A DNA stretch of 64,000 nt, taken from positions 69,915,980-69,979,979 of the forward strand of contig CP136063.1 in NCBI GenBank assembly GCA_032622095.1. The letters run 5' to 3'. This document shows, in pieces, positions 60,326 through 64,000 of the stretch; position 1 is the stretch's first letter; every line of letters begins with the position of its first letter. The stretch is from Siphonodentalium dalli (taxonomy: Eukaryota; Mollusca; Scaphopoda; Gadilida; Siphonodentaliidae). The position numbers were made by a program, and so were the translations under genes. The notes below the pieces were generated by a model. That model did not search any database. It saw only the letters and a program-made list of their open reading frames with translations, and was not told the origin of the DNA.

Positions 60326-60677
60326 CCGTCATATTTTTATCATCATGGCGTCGTTTGCAAAGATAGCCCGTTTGAAATGACACTTTCGTCTTATAAATGA
60401 TTGTTCTGTAGATTCTTACATATTGCAACTGGTGTGATTGATTTTTTGTTCGTATCATCGATCACAGTACAGTAAAATAGCATGAAAGTCGGCAAAATCG
60501 ACATGGTAGTTGGTGGCCAACTGTATGCGAGTGGGTATATAGAGAAACTTCATACTTTCAACACGATTTAAAACACGACCAAAACTAAATTAATTAATCC
60601 AGTCGGTTCTAATCAAGAATATATATGACATTAAACAAATATTAGTACTAATAAATAAAATGTCTTGTTAAACTTAC
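60326..60677. other. AT-rich, no coding feature
   Basis: It would be the start of the intron downstream of the minus-strand leader exon. An ATGGCGTCG start near 60345 leads to an 11-codon ORF only. Confidence 0.35.
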
Positions 60678-60860
60678 CGTATAATTGGATCCAAAAGAAT
60701 GAAATATCAGCAAAACAAATCCGTGCTCGCAGGCTAACACAATTTGAATTACGACCGACTCGCGCGCTCTCACGACAAGGTCATAAAACTAATTGGACCG
60801 CCGGGACGTGTTTATATAGGCGTAGAGGCAGCTGCATATCCCTATATACTAGTCCCAGGT
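60678..60860 (-). promoter_or_regulatory. Minus-strand TATA promoter and leader exon with strong donor
   Basis: Read on the minus strand: ACCTGGGACTAGTATA (60860-60845), then CCTATATAAACACG with the TATA box at 60818-60811, then about 100 bases of leader, then ATTATACG/GTAAGTTTAA with the donor at 60678/60677. TATA-to-donor spacing suits a first exon starting near 60785. The leader contains only a four-codon ORF, so coding exons lie further left and are not recognised here. The 16-mer and its context match the zinc-finger gene promoter, suggesting related or co-regulated genes. Confidence 0.5.
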
Positions 60861-62124
60861 AGCACTGTGAACCATTGGACAGGATGCGACATGAAATGTT
60901 TTGGAATTTATTTGGAGATTTGCCATAAAAACATATCCAAGCATTTGCTTGGTTTAGGATACCAGACATGCCATATTTTCCTCATTTATCTTGCACGTGT
61001 CCGTTCCGTCTCATCTTGCTTCACTTTATTGATCGGGTATATATAGTCTACTCATATACCTGTCGCGGGAAAACGGCAAGTTGTTGGTCACCCACAATGG
61101 CCTAAAAATGTATGACAAGGATGCCTCTAATAAATACTTATGATGTCAGTGTCATTCTCGTTTTCAGTTGAAAGTTAAATCGAAATTAGTCCTATAACTT
61201 TTAAGCCGACTGTCAAAGTTATAGCTGTATTCGCAGCAGCAACAGCAGCAGCAGCCTAAGTCAGACACACGCACTTTATGTTTACCATAGGAATGGCCTA
61301 ACATGGAACGCGCTTGATTGTTTCATGCTAAAGAAACTAGACAAATACGTTAAAATACTCGCGAATGGACATTATATACCACATCAAATCTATTTCAAGT
61401 CATATAATCTAAAAACACATTGAACGTGTGTGTCCAGTAACCCGGCCATCCCAATCTCAAACGCCGTGCACACAATATTTTTTCTTGATTTCGTCGATAA
61501 ATATTTAAAAAAAGTTTTGTCAATCATCTAACCAAAACAAAGTGTCAAAGAGTGCCATAAATTGTCAAAACAGAGACCAATTTCCAAAATTCGCGGCAAA
61601 TAAACATATGACAAAATCAGGCAGATGTCTATCGTGGTCTTGGGGCAGGAATAGTTCACTCGCCATTCCTCCTCCCGTGTCATTCTTTTGCATGGCATAC
61701 TCCTGCAATGTCAATAACAAGCCATGAGCATCATCTATACATTATAATATATCTATAAGTCCTGTGTTTTGAGAGATAAAAATATGAGCACAGTGAAGAC
61801 AAAAGTGCACTATCATGTGACTGAATTTGGGGATAACGTAAAAGCAAGCGGGAGCACATGTATTTCCATTATGGTCCCTGGTGCTATCCATCACACGAAA
61901 GGCCACACAGCACATTCGGAACACATTTGGTCACTATAGTGATTACGGATATTATTGCATTTACGAGGTAGTAATTTTTCTCAATTTCTGATCATTTGTA
62001 TCTTCATATCGGTTCATTTTGTTGGGCAGCCCGGTTGTAAGTAAATAAATGAAAAAAGAAAACACATTAAAATGCAAAATCGCCGGTTCGCCCATATTAT
62101 TTTTGGACCCGTCACCAAAGAATG
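60861..62124. other. No supported gene; short CAG run
   Basis: Contains (CAGCAG)n near 61228. ORFs of 60-100 codons on both strands lack domains; the 100-codon ORF at 60744-61046 is antisense to the leader exon. Confidence 0.4.
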
Positions 62125-62265
62125 TCTGGGGTCGTTGAGGCTCCCGTTCTTCGCTATAACTCATCATAACTATAGTCTATGGTTGTCGGTGCACATCCGA
62201 GTTATGAAGGCACTCTATATAGTGACACCGTGAATAGCTTCAAGGAACATTGCATGGGTCATTCA
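62125..62265 (+). repeat. Copy 1 of a ~145-bp inverted homologous segment
   Basis: GAATGTCTGGGGTCGTTGAG, CTCCCGTTCTTC, TATGGTTGTCGGTGCA, TGAATAGCTTCAAGGAACAT align in order to the minus strand of 63130-63285. Similarity ends near GCATGGGT. A further shared stretch (CAAGCTTGGCGGTTTT at about 62873, minus-matched near 63115) is collinear with it, so copy 1 may contain a ~600-bp insertion. Confidence 0.65.
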
Positions 62266-63129
62266 AAAGACAAGTCCGCGAGCAGAAACATGTGTTATCA
62301 TTATTCTGGCCTTCGTGTAACCTTTTTGAGAGAATACTTGATAAGTAGCAACTTGTTTTGCTTTTATATGGTCGTGTATAAACTTCAGATCTGGTTGGCT
62401 TGGAACATCGGTATGTCCACCTACGAGTTGAAAACTCGATGTCCCCAGGATTGTTTCATTCAAGGGTGAATGATGTTTGTCCCCTCGAAGAGATAGAATG
62501 CAATCAGCAACATTATCGTCAACACAGTCGCACGACTGAGACTTTAGCAATTCAGGTCCTCAATAAGAAACGGGTTGACAGATTTACACATATATAGTTT
62601 CCTTTGAACGACCAGTTTGTTGCTGAAATATATTTTGTTTTGTTTGACCTTCGTCGTGTTGTTTCGTTTCAGTTGGCGTTGTCCTGAAAATACACCACTT
62701 CGAACATTTGACTTTGAAAGTCACGAAATGTCTTAGTCAATTTAGAAAGGCAACCATCTACTTGGTGAGAGCGGTCGGGACCTTCAGTGTCCCATTTCCT
62801 GCTCGCGAACTTCTCTTTTGACACATTCTGCAAGAGTGAGGCTAAATTGCAAGATTTGTTGTTTTTAAGGGACAAGCTTGGCGGTTTTGTAAGAATAGCA
62901 CCAGCCAATTTCCGAACAATAATCGACAATATTGGCAGTTATGTCCCCGATTAGTTGGTTAATAGGGTCGTGGTCACAGAATGAAAATATCACATTTTTT
63001 CCTTGTCAATTTCTCTTTTTAAACACAAGTTTTCCCTAGTTTTTTATTCGAAACATTATCAATGATTATCATCTATCACTCTCAAAGTCGAGCTTGGCAG
63101 TTTCGAACACCTCCCTCAAAAACCGCCAA
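62266..63129. other. Unresolved region with moderately long ORFs
   Basis: Minus-strand ORFs at 62263-62550 (ending QVFSQKGYTKARIMITHVSA then RGLVF) and 62669-62929 (containing SLLQNVSKEKFASRKWDTEG) are longer than expected and look protein-like, but lack ATG starts in good context, splice pairs or a known domain. They could be exons of the minus-strand gene system or remnants of an old element that includes the inverted segments on either side. Confidence 0.3.
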
Positions 63130-63285
63130 GCTTGCATTTTAGCCACTCTCATCCTGTAATGTTCCTTGACGCTATTCAAAGTGTCGTTATGGAGTACCTT
63201 CCTATCTCTAATCTGCACCGACAACCATCGACTATATTTATATATATGGGAAGAACTCGAGCTTCAACGACTCCATACATTTTAT
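63130..63285 (-). repeat. Copy 2 of the inverted homologous segment
   Basis: Minus-strand reading AAAATGTATGGAGTCGTTGA, GCTCGAGTTCTTCC, CGATGGTTGTCGGTGCA, TGAATAGCGTCAAGGAACAT pairs with 62125-62265. Both copies carry a TATATA tract in the same relative place. Confidence 0.65.
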
Positions 63286-63886
63286 GTATAACGGGAAATT
63301 CACATTCCTTTGAGCTCGAATCAGAACTTGCAGAACTCATGTGTGAAATACCTCATATCTCGTCCCAAAAAAAATAAGAAACCGTTTTACATCACACAGC
63401 TATATATTGCAGCGACTAAGCATTTCGACCCCTACATTATTATGCATATACATATTGCCTTTGAATACACTTTCGGAACTTCTAATTTGTTATATATGTG
63501 GCAGTTTTCTCACAGACGGACCAACCTCCCCCACAAACATGCACGTTCTTATTAATTATACGTACTGTCTTCCAGAGCGCTACAAAAATCAAAATCGAGT
63601 AAATGACTGTCTACTATTATATTTTACCTCCGAACATTAATTAATAGATTATATATTAGCACTCGCTAATTGTACCAACATTCATAATGTAGCGACATTG
63701 TTTTAAACAAAGATTTCCACAACATCTGGAAGGCAATACAAATTATATATCTCAAAACTGATCAGCATGTAAATACGTGTATACGTCATCTTGATTACAC
63801 GTGTGCTATTATATTGTATCGGGAGAGGGGCTTCATAAGTTGTAAACACTTATGACCGGTGACCCAATCCAGTTTGTATATAAAAT
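63286..63886. other. Upstream region of the terminal ORF
   Basis: AT-rich; overlapping ORFs (63132-63640) without domains. GTATATAAAA at about 63877, ten bases before the ATG, looks like a TATA box but is too close to the start to serve this ATG as a normal promoter. Confidence 0.35.
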
Positions 63887-64000
63887 ATGTCAAGCTCGAA
63901 TCAGAATGAGAATCCGTATTTCTGTCCGCAAGATGAATTCCCAGAATTTTCAGATCTATCGAGTTCCCCTTCTGCTTTGCACCATCGACTGTTCCACACC
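63887..64000 (+). CDS. 5' end of a protein-coding exon cut by the window end
   Basis: From ATG 63887 the frame stays open for 38 codons to the last base. The translation begins MSSSNQNENPYFCPQDEFPE and continues FSDLSSSPSALHHRLFHT. The composition (Ser/Asn/Pro with acidic residues, then Leu/His/Arg) and the base composition are protein-like and differ from the surrounding AT-rich sequence. The acidic, Ser-rich start loosely resembles the zinc-finger protein at 58189, but no finger is reached. It could also be a chance ORF; only sequence beyond the window can settle this. Confidence 0.45.
   Translation, partial: MSSSNQNENPYFCPQDEFPEFSDLSSSPSALHHRLFHT

Noticed and set aside
1-64000. Reverse transcriptase, transposase, integrase or Rep/helicase genes
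   Set aside because: I looked for catalytic motifs in the listed translations and saw none. All mobile elements here appear non-autonomous.

Overview
This window looks like AT-rich, intron-containing, repeat-packed nuclear DNA from an invertebrate animal, probably marine. The signs are GT/AG exons separated by kilobase introns, TTAGGG-type interstitial telomere repeats, Helitrons, many short inverted-repeat transposons, and 'AAGATGGCTGCTGGCGGCCA' satellite units. No prokaryotic operon, tRNA, rRNA or CRISPR is visible. I cannot name the species or phylum from sequence alone.

Genes are sparse. (1) A minus-strand gene has two coding exons (6163-6063 and 2380-2020). They join in phase into a 153-residue single-pass membrane protein with a Cys-Cys juxtamembrane site, a basic/proline-rich tail and a C-terminal F-S-V. 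(2) A plus-strand gene at about 57.65-58.49 kb has a probable 5' UTR exon with a short upstream ORF, then a coding exon for a protein with an acidic start and one C2H2 zinc finger. It leaves the exon through a consensus donor; later exons are not identified. (3) A minus-strand TATA promoter plus short leader exon lies at about 60.86-60.68 kb. (4) A reading frame opens at 63887 and runs off the window. A further leader-exon candidate ends at 35989 (minus).

Most of the rest is mobile or repetitive DNA. 0-10 kb: hAT-like 255-bp MITEs with perfect 8-bp target duplications, a satellite-bearing element, nested TTAA MITEs, and a 380-bp inverted duplication whose arms (1389-1772, 8709-9086) bracket gene 1. 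10-25 kb: a dense set of TTAA-flanked MITEs, with one element inserted in another. 25-36 kb: a Helitron, minisatellites, more MITEs. 38-43 kb: a 1.6-kb array of about 160-bp units, telomere-like repeats, another MITE. 43.17-47.68 kb: a segment bounded by perfect 29-bp inverted repeats, carrying clustered GAAnnTTC motifs, a 42-bp-period minisatellite and a 1-kb foldback. 49.5-56.1 kb: three more Helitrons, two of them end to end. 57-64 kb: the gene-richer end, with a 388-bp tandem duplication.

The main structural oddity is a palindromic core (two hairpins of about 69 bp around an AT-rich spacer) that occurs inside three MITE families with unrelated outer termini: two flanked by TTAA and one flanked by TA. 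Most ORFs longer than 60 codons fall in minisatellites, palindromes or satellite arrays and are not credible genes.
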